Positions 1 through 12,602 of a stretch of DNA of 64,000 nt are shown here, piece after piece. The position numbers and the translations under genes were made by a program. Numbering within the stretch: position 1 is the stretch's first letter; each line of letters opens with the position of its first letter. This DNA is from Schistosoma mansoni (taxonomy: Eukaryota > Platyhelminthes > Trematoda > Strigeidida > Schistosomatidae), in contig NC_031495.1 in assembly GCF_000237925.1 (NCBI RefSeq), positions 16,813,749-16,877,748 on the forward strand. The letters run 5' to 3'. Below the pieces are notes generated by a model. It was not told the DNA's origin, did not search any database, and was given only the letters and a program-made list of their open reading frames with translations.

Positions 1-210
1 CCAGGTGTAGTCCGCAACGGATCCAGGTGTAGTCCGCGCGTAAAATTTTTGCGTTTTCGGCTCGTTAAGACGCTAAAAACTTTCTAAGCGCGCGATATAT
101 ATATATATATCCCCCCTTTCATATTTTTGACTAAAATAGCTAGTTTCTAGCTAGTTTAGTGCATTATAGGGAGACCACCGAGTTTAGGGTAGTCTCCCTA
201 TAATACATAG
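1..210. repeat. Short direct repeat and perfect 13-bp hairpin near window start
   Basis: The 15-mer CCAGGTGTAGTCCGC occurs twice (1-15 and 24-38). An AT dinucleotide run lies near 95-110. A perfect 13-bp inverted repeat (163-175 ATTATAGGGAGAC, 192-204 its complement) encloses a 16-nt loop. No coding signal is visible. This is probably the edge of a repeat, family unknown. Confidence 0.5.
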
Positions 211-333
211 CCAGTAAGAGCAACTGTAAAGAGCAAAATTTGGAGTCTCGATGTCAATATACATTTTATGCATCATTTAATAGCTCTTAATTAGATAAGT
301 ACTACAAAGAAAACCCCATTGAAAAATATTAAT

Positions 334-463
334 CCGTTCAAAAGTTATAAAGAAAAGTGTGACCCAAAAAATTCCTATAGAAAGGTGCGGACGGCAAAAT
401 CCTATAGAAAAGTCCGAGATAGCGAATTTTACGAACACACTTTTCCGCATAACTTTTGAACGG
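334..463. repeat. Foldback repeat with 28-bp arms
   Basis: Arms at 334-361 and 436-463 are inverted copies matching at about 25 of 28 positions. The spacer contains the motif CCTATAGAAA twice. It could form a long hairpin in RNA or a cruciform in DNA. It carries no protein-coding signal; the family is not recognised. Confidence 0.6.
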
Positions 464-955
464 CTCAACCGATTTTGTTCATTCTTTTTTTAATCGATTT
501 ATCTTGCGACATATCACTATTGCTTTCATCAAACGCTTCCATTCAACTTATTTACTACTAGATTACTTATGTGTTGTGATTAGCAAACGTGAGATATAGT
601 AAAATTATTTTGACCTTATATCCGAGCAGAATCATTTCTGTATATGAATTCGAAATATTTGAACTATGCATGGTAATTATTGAATAAATCCATATGAATT
701 GTAATAATCCTTTGTGTTTAACATAGATGAAGTTATAAATTTTGGAGATATTGGGTATTTAAATAGCTTGATTGATTCAAGGATCATTAATATTTACGGG
801 ATAAATCGTATGTCATGTAAGTTAGATTCATGATTAGTTCGTAATTCATTTAATTAACGGCAAGATTATAATTTATGGACGAAGTCAATCAGAAGCGTTT
901 GAGGGATTTCAAGGTCACGGCGCCAACTTCAGTACCTGATGCTCATGTACGATCG

Positions 956-1155
956 NNNNNNNNNNNNNNNNNNNNNNNNNNNNNNNNNNNNNNNNNNNNN
1001 NNNNNNNNNNNNNNNNNNNNNNNNNNNNNNNNNNNNNNNNNNNNNNNNNNNNNNNNNNNNNNNNNNNNNNNNNNNNNNNNNNNNNNNNNNNNNNNNNNNN
1101 NNNNNNNNNNNNNNNNNNNNNNNNNNNNNNNNNNNNNNNNNNNNNNNNNNNNNNN
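956..1155. other. Assembly gap (200 N)
   Basis: Exactly 200 N bases. The right edge begins inside an SM-alpha hammerhead repeat, so the gap may be a collapsed repeat. The round number suggests an arbitrary gap size. Apparent reading frames across it are artefacts. Confidence 0.95.
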
Positions 1156-1372
1156 AATTCAGCTGACGAGCCCCAAATGGGACGAAATGCGCTTCCTGGA
1201 TTCCACTGCTAGCCACTATCCATCTTTGCTTACAATGCTTGTGAATCGAGGTTATATCGAGGCAATACGCACAGTATGCACATATGCCAATTAGAGACTG
1301 ATTAGTTGCAGTCCTAAACATCAATGGAAAGATTCAAACAAACAATACTAAGTGAATAATGTTAGTAATTTT
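1156..1372 (+). repeat. SM-alpha-type hammerhead SINE/satellite unit, 5' truncated by gap
   Basis: It begins with a hammerhead ribozyme module (CAG, CTGACGA core, stem II, GAAA, then CTGGATTCCAC) and continues through the SM-alpha body (ATCCATCTTTGCTTACAATG, then ATATGCCAATTAGAGACTGA) to a tail ending CAATACTAAGTGAA. Stem I arms ATTCAG and CTGGAT can pair. The usual GUC cleavage triplet reads UUC here, so activity is doubtful. The same body recurs on the minus strand at 18651-18895 and partly at 8517-8645. Schistosome satellite repeats of this class are known to encode hammerhead ribozymes. Confidence 0.85.
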
Positions 1373-4300
1373 AAAATATTTGTTTTAAATAAAACAACTT
1401 ATGTTACTAAGTGATTTTCATTCAAGGATCATTTGAAAGTTAGGTATCAATTTTGAACTCATTATGTATACCATATTCTATGTAAGTCAAAGATATTTTG
1501 TGAACAAAATAAAAGAGGTCTATGTAGATCACATTTAGATGATCATTCAATAAATTATAATTTTGTTTTCAATCAATTCATTATATACCTCACATTTGTC
1601 AAGTATCTATAGAGATACTTGTTTTAATTTTGAGTTATTTGAATTGTTCTTTTTGCAACCTGTTATAAGGCAGCTAATCACTCACCAGAGAGTATATGTT
1701 AGTTATGAGGAAATAAGATTATTTTGGAAATTGTTTAAATTTTAATGATAAATTTCATCATGAATTCCACTTCTTCCTTGTTAGCAGTAAGAGAGTAATT
1801 ACCTAAACAAATGACTGATAATTGTGTAATATCTCAAATTCACTGAAGCTAGAAGTATAAACCAGTGATCTAAAACTGGTATACTTCCCATGTAACCTTG
1901 AGGTTCTAGTGTAGATTCCATATAATTATTAGTAACAATTATCCATAATTATTTGCTGTTTTTAGCGTTTCATAATTTAATTTGTAATCAATGAATTTTT
2001 GCTCCTTTTAAGTAGTATTATTGAATTCCCCAGAAATCTATAGTGTTTCAGTTGTACATGTTAAATTAAATAAATGCAAAATGCGTATCACATTTAAATT
2101 GGTATCCATGACACGTATGATGAATTACTGGATTTTAATTGTAATAATATCCGAAATTAATTATTTGATTATAAGAAACTATTGAAGGTTCGGCCCAATA
2201 CTTGTTTTTTTCTATTCGTGTATAGTTTTTTAGATTTTGTATACAACTCAAGACTAATGTTTCCTTCATAAAATGATCTGCATAATCTGGACCCACTGAT
2301 CTATAAGTATCATCTTTGAGATCAAACTTAAAGGCCCTAAAGTAGTTTCCATATGATGCTTCAGTGGTTGGTGTTGAAAAGTATTAAACCAAGATGAAAA
2401 CCACTCGTTAGTAGTCCCTAATATCTTTGTTAACACCTACAAAATTCATACTTTAGAAGTCTTTTATGATGAAAGCACAAAATCTATCAATTTTTACAAC
2501 TTAAAGCGTTTATATTAAATGTATTATGAATAAATGTTTCAAGTGTATACTGATAAGATGATAATATACTACTTAAGAGTAGAAACCGGATGTATCTGCT
2601 CATTTTCGACGAAATTTTTTCAGTTTATTTCAAAGTGTATTGAAAGATCATACTTATTAGCAACTTGTGATCGGCAGGTATATGTACCAGCGCTAATAAA
2701 CCATTCTTTTTCTTCTTCAAAAATAAAAAAGCACATCTCACTTTTACTTTTTAACAAAAAAAAGACATCATTAACTGATAATGATGTGACGGGAAAAAAT
2801 GCCAATAACAATAATTTAGTCGAAAATCAATTAAAGTTAGAAGTTAATATAAGAGCACATTTATTATGATAAAAACTTTTTTGTCTTGGGAAAATTCGTA
2901 TAAATTTTTTATGTCTCCTATCTACCTAACTACTTATCTACCTACCTACCTATCTAATTATATACCTACGCATTTAAATACACGTTTCACTCATTATTAG
3001 GTTATTTTTATTTGTGATTACACTTCCTTTAGTTTATTTTTCATAGTAGCAAATGTTTTGTTTTGTCTAATTTGTCTAGATAAACACGTGCCTCAATAAA
3101 TATCTACTTATTTTAAATGAACAGCATCACCAGTATCGGCGGCAGTGATATCAACGGTATTATTTTTCATTATTATTTAGTTGTTGTACATAATTAAACT
3201 GATAGATGGTAAACAAAAGAAAAATCATAGTATTCATTCCACTGTTGCAAAGATGAGACACTGTGGATAGTAACAACTGTGTTAGGTAGGCTCATGCACA
3301 TACACAATTCCTAGATTATTTTCCCATTGCTTGTACAGTTTCTGTTAAAGAAATTGTGATCAAATTTGTAAAAGGGGTAAAAAGTCATATAAATTAGATA
3401 TGTTAAGTTAGAAAAACATATCTATCTTGTAGTTTGTTCATGTGAATTCGTATAAACTTTTCTTCTTTCCGCTAATTTTCTTTATTTTATCTAAACCAAG
3501 TAACTTCAAAATATCACGAATAAGGAGACCGAAAAAAAAGTAATAACAAAACAAAATCATGTATATATATACATGGTTTGCAAAGAGTTATACTACCTCA
3601 ATCACCTATAACTAATAATTGAACCTTTGAGAACTTGTTTCAGAATTAGTTACTGACGTGTGCACTATTGTTGTTTAGTCGGACAACTTGTAGAGATTAG
3701 TTCATTTTGAATAAGGTTCTCATCAAGAACGGACATTAACTGGAAGGGTATCGAAAATCAGAAAGTACGCTTGTTTCAGTAGACAGTTGAGACCAATCAC
3801 CTCACTGAAGCGTTGACATTCTATGGTATATGTTTGTGACTATCAGTTTGTGACTACGATGCAGCATGACTAAAACACAGCTTACAAATATCACGTTATG
3901 AATTTTGATACTGTTTCATCTAATGAATCTAAAGAGATTAAAGGTATCAACAATTTCTCACACAAAAATTATAACTCAAAGCGAAGTATATAACTTGGGC
4001 TCAGTATATGAATTGCAAACTATTGATCATAAGTTTTTGCACAGCAACAACTACTATCATGCTCTCAGCAGTACTGAATAAACTCGGCTGATAGATATTA
4101 CTCAAAAATACTATCTTACAAATTACTCGACAATATAATGATTTTACATTACTTTCATACTAATTCAATATTTACAACAAAAAAAAACAAATAGTTGTGA
4201 TTCCACTTTATTTATATGCATTCATTGATTCAAGCATAATAAACACAATCATATATCATTATTTTCACGTTTTTGTTCTCTATTCAACAATTAATGTTTT

Positions 4301-5362
4301 TAAATATTAAGAGCATTTAATGTTATTACTAATGTCGGTAAGTAATTCAAATAAATACATATATACATGTATTTTCTTATATTTTCATATCTCTAGGATA
4401 GTAACAGGTTATGGAATAACTTTTAAAATGTTTGTATATTTACAATTCATTTAACATTTATCAAAGCTCAAACGAGTTAAATGAAACTTCAAACAGAAAG
4501 CGTTTAGAAATAAAAATGATTATTTACTAGTTAAATAGGAAGTAATAAGTGTATATTGAAAATAAACATTGAAACAATGTGATAATTGTTAGTTTTTCAA
4601 AAATCCTGGTTAACAGTATTTTTTTTAATTTGAGAGTCAATTTGTGCAGATTAGTTTAATTTGGAGATAGTGATTTATCTCATCTAACATGGTATTGAAA
4701 ACAGGAATCATTATATAGTTGTTTTATCCTTGTACTTGACGCCTCAGAAGCGCTCACATGTTTTACCGATAGGGATTGAACCGAGAAAATTAATGTGTTG
4801 ATGTAAACGCTTAGTTATTTGAAAATAAAATTGATATGCAGTAGTGTAAATTTCCAACTACAACTAACTTTTAACATAGATTAACGATTATTCGACGCCA
4901 TTAAAGATGACTATCCTGCTCTCAAAATGGATGGTCTCTGTTATGACTGGTCATCGCTGACTGTTATGTCGGAATTGCTTATTACTTATACTTTTAAAAC
5001 GAGGAACCATTGCAATTTTCACTACGTAAGAAGACTAAAACTGATCCAAGTGAAAATTTACTAACCCCAAAACAAGACGACGACCTTAGTCGAAAATACA
5101 CTCATTTTTATATTGACGGTACACCCATTTTAATTATTAATTAGAATAAAATCGCATATATGAAAAACACCCAGCGCAATAAAAAATCACACGCTGCGTG
5201 TCATGCTGAGCATAGTTTATATCAATTTAATGTAAGAATATCGTATCCTGAACAAACACATCACACTCAAATAAATTAATGTCGTACCGAATAATAAGTA
5301 GTATGAGTAAAATTCAGAAAATACAAATCATCTACATATCCTAATAATTCAAGAATTTTTTA
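1373..5362. other. Gene-free AT-rich interval
   Basis: No reading frame here shows a recognisable domain or a convincing splice-site pair. A CTAC-rich simple stretch lies near 2920-2960. The 111-codon frame at 2534-2869 is low-complexity AT-rich sequence and is not credible as a gene. Confidence 0.6.
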
Positions 5363-5534
5363 CAGTTGAATTCATGACTCATTTGAAGCTAGACCACCAT
5401 GGGGAACCTGGAAGCACTGAACGGCTGTTTCGTCCTATCGTGAGATTCCTCAGCAGTGCGAATCCACGATCCGGCCTCTCAAGATTCAAACCCAGGATCT
5501 ATCAGTCTCGCACGTGATCGCGTAATCTCTAGAC
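5363..5534 (-). repeat. tRNA-headed hammerhead SINE (family 2), 5' truncated
   Basis: On the minus strand it reads, in order: B-box-like sequence, hammerhead core (CTGAGGA, stem II, GAAAC), stem I arm CAGTGC, then the shared tail CCATGGTGGTCTAGCTTCAA ending in a TGACTCATGA-like sequence. The copy stops near the A-box region. The cleavage triplet has changed from GUC to GUU. Full-length relatives lie at 7657-7943 and 62031-62345. Confidence 0.8.
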
Positions 5535-7656
5535 AGAGGTGGAAATGAACTAAATCCTACGAAATAACATTTTGGTGCATTTTAACAAAACTTTTAATGG
5601 AATTCATTCCTTAAAGAAACTCATATTTGTTAGATTTTTAAAACTGGACTGTTTATCTGTACGTACCTATGACCGAGTTAGCAGTCAGACAGAGGACATT
5701 TAGCTTTCGCAGTGAACGCTTGATCCCTGAATCGTTATTCCATCTTGTATATACAGAATTCCAAATAAATTCGCTTCTTAACTCAACGATCATTCAGTAC
5801 TACCTAATTTTCATTGGTACCCTGATCCGTGCTGAATATCACTTAGAAATGAATATGATATTTTTATCCAAAATATTTAATACATGATATTGTATTCCTC
5901 AACTCGTTTGTTCATAAAGCAATTATAGAAGAAATGGATAGGAATAAGACTTAAACAAAGTCCAAATCAGTTGATTTGGCTTAATAGACTTTTAAACAAA
6001 ATCCTCAACTTTCTTGTCATATTTCTATATGTTATCTTCATGTTCCTAAATTTTTAAGATACTTTGTAGGGTTATTCGGTCATAAAAATCATACATTTAT
6101 AGGATAATGAGTGAAGAAAAAAGCAGTAAATATTACGTTTACATACCGATATGTTTTAACACTTCATTTACAGTAATATATCTGTAGAAACTGTAATAAA
6201 AAGAAGTTTGTTCATATACATAAAACTACGAAACAGAGGTGTTTTATATTTCCAGAACACTTCCAGTCATTAACATCGTCAATTTGCAAAAGAAAGAAGA
6301 ATAAATAAAATCATAACATGTGAGAATTTGTTAACGACTGATAAATGAAACTACACAACTTACATTGTTTTTATGCCTCGACAGGTGTAAATTTAATGTT
6401 TTCTGATTGTAACTATGATACAATTTTTAAAAACAACATGGATCCCAATTTACACAGTAAATAAAATATTTAGTTTTAAAGTAAGATTATTTTATTTTAT
6501 ATGTGAATTGATTGGATTGTGAAAAGACTACCGGTATATTGGTTTGTTCTATGGTGAATAGTGATGAAATTTAAATTACAGTTGTTAGTCTATTTGAGAT
6601 ATATCAGCTTCATATAATTACATTCAAGTGCGTATTGGCGCATTCACCAGGATTAGGATAAAATAAATAATTCACAGATGTCACTATTAGTTTCCTGCAG
6701 AGAAAACATTCGAATGATCTGTAGTAGTATTGTAATGAACGATGACTTAGTGGGAATAGCCAATTTATTGTTTGTTGCAAAATTACAGAGTTCTCTCATT
6801 AAATGTGAAAACTACCCATTAACTACTTTATTTTCAAATCTTCCATCAGTTGTCTTTTACATCATTCACGATTCTTCCATTTCTCAAACCCTTTATGTTT
6901 ACCTTTCTGTTTTCTTCGGTTCAATCTTCCCAACTTTCTTTTGACAGACATTCAACTTCTGACTAATGTTACATACTACTTATTTTGACGGACATAAGTA
7001 GCATACACCCCAGTGTTAGTGCACTTTGGTAAACATTACCAAATAAACCCAAATGATATACCCACATAAATAAACTCTAAATAATTACATATCAGTAACA
7101 TACTTAAAATACAACATTAAACAAGATAAGTTGGAATCTCACTGGTAAAAGTCTCTTTAGAATTACGGATAAACTGTACATTGGATCTATAAAATGAAAG
7201 ACGATCAAGTCTACAGTAATTTACCGGTTGTTAAAAAAATGAGGCTAGTCATCTGATTATTAAACATTTCATAGTCTTAATATATATGAACTGTAAATAC
7301 ACAATCGTCGTAATTTTGAAGCATATATATTATGCTCATCAACTGTTAAAAACTACATTAACATCATAATCCAAAAAGAACATGGCTTAAATAATAATTT
7401 TGGCAACATAGTCTGCTGAACTAACCCTTACATACTCATTATTGTTGCTAAGACCTTTTTTTCTCTCTCTCGAAATGATTATTTATGTCTCTTTCTTCAA
7501 TTCTTCTCTTTTTGTAATATCTATGTAAATTGGACACGATGATCAATGAATGAATTTGATTAGTTTGATTCTAGATTCAACTAGATTATTTTTAAAAAAA
7601 GCAGAACAATTGGTCAACTTATTAACTATTTGATCACATAATAAGAAATTATAGTT
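5535..7656. other. Gene-free AT-rich interval
   Basis: Frames at 5669-5887 and 6678-6944 have no recognisable domain and no splice context. A short stretch at about 6966-7013 weakly resembles the start of the TGTGGTGTGTTACTT LTR-like family seen at 26984, but is too short to call. Confidence 0.5.
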
Positions 7657-7943
7657 CAACCAGGTCTGTTGTGAGATATCAACTCACTGAAGACATTGGT
7701 GAGTGGTTGCTCAACTTCGTGGATTGGTTGGAGTTATACATAAACACCGTTGAATGTCGGCTCAGTGGTCTAGTGGTTAAGCACTCGCGCGCGAAACTGA
7801 TGGGTCCTGGGTTCGAATCTCGTGAGGCGGTATCGTGGATGTGCACTACTGAGGCGTCCCACAATAGGATGAAACGGCCGTCCAGTGCTTCCAGGTTTTC
7901 CTTGGTGGTCTAGCTTTAATTGACTCATGATTTCAAACATATA
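7657..7943 (+). repeat. Full-length tRNA-headed hammerhead SINE (family 2) with 11-bp target duplication
   Basis: The copy is flanked by an 11-bp direct repeat AAATTATAGTT (7646-7656 and 7944-7954), the signature of retroposition. It contains a pol III A box (TGGTCTAGTGGTTAAG, 7766-7781) and B box (GGTTCGAATCTC, from 7810). A hammerhead-like module follows (about 7842-7888: CACTA, CTGAGGC, stem II, GAAAC, GGCC, GTC, CAGTGC), then the tail CTTGGTGGTCTAGCTTTAAT. The core reads CTGAGGC rather than CTGANGA, so this copy's ribozyme is probably dead. Confidence 0.88.
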
Positions 7944-8516
7944 AAATTATAGTTATTATTATTATTATATACAGAAAGTATTTCACCAACATAAAATGTC
8001 TACAGTTACTTAGTAGTTCAGAAACAAACTATTACAGATAGAAACGGTCACAAAACAACCATTGACTACTTGTCATAGCATATAAAAGATGAACAAGCAT
8101 TCTCTTTCTTAATTATTAATATTTCTTAGAAAGTAATTGAAAAGTACATTCTCCATATTTCCTTTTTTGAGATTCTTTTTGTCACAGTTTTCCTAACAAG
8201 TGTGAATATTCTTTCCATCATATCTTAATTTCTTTCAAAATACCATTGAAAATCTATGAATTCCTTAATAAATTGATTCTTATAAAATGGACATAACGCC
8301 TCATATTCGACTTTTTACAAGAAAATTTCTCTTCATACACTATTTATTGAGTCATTATTTCCAAGTATGATTTAAGTAGAAATGAATAAAATCTAACTTT
8401 AAAAGAAAAACTTTGTTTATTTAACATTTTGTAGACATTTACAATTAATTTAAACAAAGTTAAACTTTATTAAATCAACCAACTATGAAAATAAACTATC
8501 AAAAACTTTGAATTCA
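7944..8516. other. Gene-free AT-rich interval
   Basis: No gene, RNA gene or repeat is recognised here beyond the TSD of the preceding SINE and a short ATT run. Confidence 0.5.
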
Positions 8517-8920
8517 CTTAGTATTGTTTGTTTGGATCTTCCCATTGATGTTTAGGACTGAAAGTGGTCAGTCTCTAATTGGCATATGTGCATACTGTGC
8601 GTATCGCCTCGATATAGCCTTGATTCACAAGCATTATAAGCAAAGAGACTGACCAGTTGCAATCCTAAACATCAATGGGAAGATTCAAACAAGCAATACA
8701 AACGAATTCAAACCTCACCCCAATGCACAAGCAAGTGGCTACCGGGACTCAGTAGCTGAGTGGATAACGCAATGGCGTTTGAAGCGAAAGTTACTGAGTC
8801 CGAGTCCTAGAGTGAACATCATCTTTGAGATGCAGGTACATCCAGTTGACGAGTCCTAAATAGGACGAAATGCGCTTCCTGGATTCCACTACTAGCCACT
8901 ATCCATCTTTGCTTACATCC
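8517..8920 (+). repeat. SM-alpha compound: inverted tail, then tail-to-head dimer junction, tRNA-like head and hammerhead
   Basis: Bases 8517-8645 are the 3' part of an SM-alpha unit in minus orientation. From about 8646 the same tail runs in plus orientation (GACTGACCAGTTGC ... CAATACAAACGAATTC). It is followed by a tRNA-like head with an A-box-like TAGCTGAGTGGATAACG near 8752, and then a hammerhead module near 8838-8890. A tail followed by a head is what a tandem dimer gives. The inverted tails form a hairpin with arms of about 40 bp. The hammerhead core reads TTGACGA, with the first core C lost, so it is probably inactive. Confidence 0.8.
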
Positions 8921-11900
8921 AAAACTTTGTTTCTTTCTCTTACATTAAATTATATTCCAGTCAGAGAAAAGTTTGTTTTAAAAGGATAAATGAATAAATA
9001 AACAGTGATTTAATGAATATCGACCAAAACCAAATAAAATGCACTGATTGTTATTTATTTATTTATTCTAGTTACATTAATTCGTTAGTTAGTAGAAAAT
9101 CTAATTTAATCTTATACTCTCATAGATTATATGTGTGTTCATTGTTGTTTAGCAATAGATAGTTGTTGTCCTGTTTCTTTGTTTGTTTTGCATCTTGTGT
9201 GCTCTCATGATTTATTCTTGATAATATCACAGATAATCATCATTGTATAATTGTCATTATTAGAGAGAGGAGAGCAACAACAACAACAGAATGATATATA
9301 TCTATCAATTGTCATTTATCATTTACTCTGTATGCAGAATATTCGTTCATCATTCTACATGTTTATCTACCATTCTCATAAACTAAATAGTAAGTATTAA
9401 CATCAATTCAGAACAATTATTATCGATGTGATTATTATCGTTGATATGAGTACTACCACAAGTCTATTTTGAAATGTACAACATTCGAAAATTTCCAAAA
9501 TATATCATCATGTAAAGATATAAGTGTATATCTTTTATTCAGAATAATCAGTAAAGCTACTGAGTTAGTTAGAACGAAAAATCAAATCCTAAGCGAAAAT
9601 AAATACAGAAACTATCCAATAGAAAGCATATAACTCTGTTCTGTCCACATATTTAGTAGATTTTTAGGATAAACCATTATATAAGATGAAAGCGATCAGT
9701 GAGAATCCCTAGACTTATGTTTCATGCTAATTGGAAGTCCAAAGCAATTAATTCCTTTATAAAATTTTGATAGTACAATGAGAAGACGAAGTTGGTCTGA
9801 AAAATGTGATATATTTGTGCTATACATTATGAACAATCTGATTACATATATGCTTGTTAAGGGATTTTATGTGAAAATTAGTAAAGGTCAATTAAATGAA
9901 AGTTCAAGTGAGAAGAAAGACCACTGTAAATAAAGGAGAGGGAAAATTAACATCGTATGGAAAGAATACCAAATATTAGCATTACCCTAGGCCACAAAAT
10001 GTCTCAAGGATTACTAGGGCGAACCCAAGGTTACAACAAGTCATTTCTGTTCACGAATAGCCAAGGTTTAGGTTTATAGAAGCCCACTGTATTCTTAGAA
10101 ACTGAAAATAACCTTTCATTACATATTCAAGTTTTTTTCAGTGTTGTATGATATTCAAATTGAAAAAAGTAAATATGTTCAATTCAATTAAAAAAGGGTA
10201 GAATTCTTTTTAAACAAACTTAAGTTCATTTTAATTATGATTGTAAATTATACAAACAGTAACAAGTTTATAAGTTTAAGTGGATTGATTTGAAAATGTT
10301 TAACTACCAATTACCTGTTTATTATATGAATGACCTGACATTATTAAGTATTGTTCTTTTCATGAAGTGTCTGAATTATTTTAACTATAATTATTATTAG
10401 TATTATTGTCTAAACAACACTTAAGTGAATAATCTATGGAAAAACAAAGTTAACAATTCGTAAGTCACAAGATGCACTGCTGTTTACTTAATGAATTAAC
10501 TAGTTATAATTAGTTACATATTTAAGTTTAAATTGTTAAATAAACAGATTGAAGATTTTTGAAAGTTCGTGCACCATATTGTTCTCCTCAGCACACTTAT
10601 TCAATTATTATACAGAATTCGGTGTTCAGTTTTTTAGATCCAAGAAGATATGTTCTAAAGAATAGTTAAACATCTAATGGTTTTTTAATCTGTCGTTAAA
10701 ATAGAGTTACTGAACTACTGTTCTCATCGTTACAAGTAGTTCACTTTTCATTGTTCTCACCTTAAACCTACCCTGGGTAATATTAGTTTATTATCTAACG
10801 TAGTGAGTTTCACATTATTTTCTCCATTATCTTTGTTTCCTCTTCCCTTCCATTTGTCTAGTTGACCTTTTATGTAAATATATATAGATTTTCTTTATAG
10901 GTATGTATGGTCAGATTTTTCGAAATATATTGCACTAATATATCACATAGTTCTGATAATTTTCATATTCTTATTACACTATCCAAATATACTAATTGAA
11001 CAATATCATTAATAAGTATTACTTATGAGTAATATCGGATGTTAGGCTTATTCTTGAGAAATAAATTTGAATTGCAAAGTGAAAGTTTATAGGCCATAGT
11101 ATTTGTGTAAGGAGTAATTACGTTATTTGTGTATCTGGCGAGGTTTAATAATATGAGTAATTGGTCAGTAGTCGCCAGTTTTTTAACCAGTCAATCTCCT
11201 CACATAGTTCAATCTATAATGATAACAAATATCTGGCGATGAATCAATAAAATGGTGTACTTAGGTGCCATGTTATATTGATGAAAATAACCAACAGAAT
11301 ATTCTGACTTCAAGTTTGTTTGCAAATTTATAACATTGCATAAAAAGATTGGTTGAACATAATACTCAATGTTTAATTGAACATTATCAAATAGATCATT
11401 AGGAAATGATCTTTAATTAACAAATATTTATACTTGCACGAACACAGGTAAATTACATAATACATGAAAGAAAGACAACTGATGATTCTTTGAGCCACTA
11501 TGAACTTTTCCTTAGACTATATTGCATCGTGATATGAAAAAGAAGAAATGGATATCAATTTTGTTCTGAATAATAAGACAGTATAGGAACTTCCTTTCTT
11601 TTCATTCATTAACTATTAAACACATTTGCCTCATATGCTGTATAAAACATGAAACTGTTTCAGTCACATTTAGGGTAGAAATGTAGTTTTTTGTTGTCCA
11701 AGTAGTACTATGAAAGATGGAATTACAAATATGACTATGTAGTAATCATTCATTATCATATATACTTAGACTGTATACAAAATTGTGCTTTCAGTTCATT
11801 GCTATACAACCCTTATAAATAAAATAAAACAATTAGAACCCACTTCATACATACTTCAAAAATAAATCATTGTATTCACAATTTTGTCGTATTTTATCTA

Positions 11901-12376
11901 AAAAATATGTAAACACTAAAAAAAATACTCCAAAATAATAACAATGGTAAAGTGTATTATGAATCAAGTGACATACCTATTTATACAAGTTTTCAATTTA
12001 TCTTCTAAAACAATAACATAGGCTATTTAAAACACATAAGTAGTATATAAATAATAGAGATATAATATGACCAATTTTAATCATAAAAGTTTAGAAACTA
12101 TCACAGGAATATTAAAATATATTTTTAAGTGGAAGTGACAAAAAAAATAAACAAACTTGGGTGAATGATAGTGAAATTTTCTTGTCAGAATATATTACTC
12201 ATAATAGAATTCTTTTTTTAAGTTTTTCTATGTTAATTGTTTTCTTCTTTATATTATAGTAATAAATGTATGTTAAGTAAATTTTCGTGTCAAATGTAAA
12301 TAAATTCATTCCAATTGATGGACCACACAAATAGTAAATAGTCAATAAATAAATAAGTATTTATCAGAAGGGGGTT
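8921..12376. other. Gene-free AT-rich interval
   Basis: I see no coding exon, tRNA or recognisable transposon. Reading frames are short and AT-driven. Confidence 0.55.
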
Positions 12377-12602
12377 TATAGTTCAGATTATGAGTCAATT
12401 GAAGCTAGACCACCATGGAAGACCTTGAAGCAGTGGACGGCCGTTTCGTCCTTTTATGGGACTCCTCAGCAGTTTGAATCTCGCGAGGTGGGATCGTGGA
12501 TGCGCACTGCTGAGGAGTCCTACAATAGGACGAAACGGCCATCTAGTGCTTACAGGTTTTCCATGGTGGTCTAGCTTCAATTGACTTATGATCTCAACTA
12601 TA
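12377..12602. repeat. Family 2 SINE inverted pair (palindromic), two hammerhead modules
   Basis: A minus-strand 3' portion (12377-12473, tail through hammerhead core) is joined directly to a plus-strand portion (12474-12602, B box through tail). The outer ends are mutually complementary over about 42 bp (tatagtt...ccaccatgg). The plus hammerhead (about 12503-12552) keeps CTGAGGA, paired stem II and GAAAC, has an AUC cleavage triplet, and its stem I can still pair with one wobble. In the minus copy the junction destroys stem I pairing. It is not a gene, although it shows short spurious reading frames. Confidence 0.82.

Noticed and set aside
875-1324. Reading frames spanning the N gap on both strands
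   Set aside because: Frames exist only because N codons are read as open; the right side is SM-alpha repeat.
2534-2869. 111-codon plus-strand frame
   Set aside because: AT-rich, low-complexity codons, no domain, no splice context, and a competing frame on the other strand.
6966-7013. Possible further copy of LTR-like family B
   Set aside because: Only about 45 bases of weak similarity, no second end and no target duplication.
7766-7822. Possible functional tRNA gene (A and B boxes)
   Set aside because: No acceptor stem or cloverleaf could be closed; the boxes are part of the SINE head.
9280-9300. Short AAC-type trinucleotide runs considered as a CRISPR-like or satellite array
   Set aside because: Only simple-sequence runs; no spaced direct repeats of CRISPR form exist, and the DNA is eukaryotic.
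12395-12580. 61-codon minus-strand frame and similar frames in SINE copies (20099-20390, 62054-62321)
   Set aside because: They are translations of the SINE palindrome and tRNA-like head and carry no protein signal.
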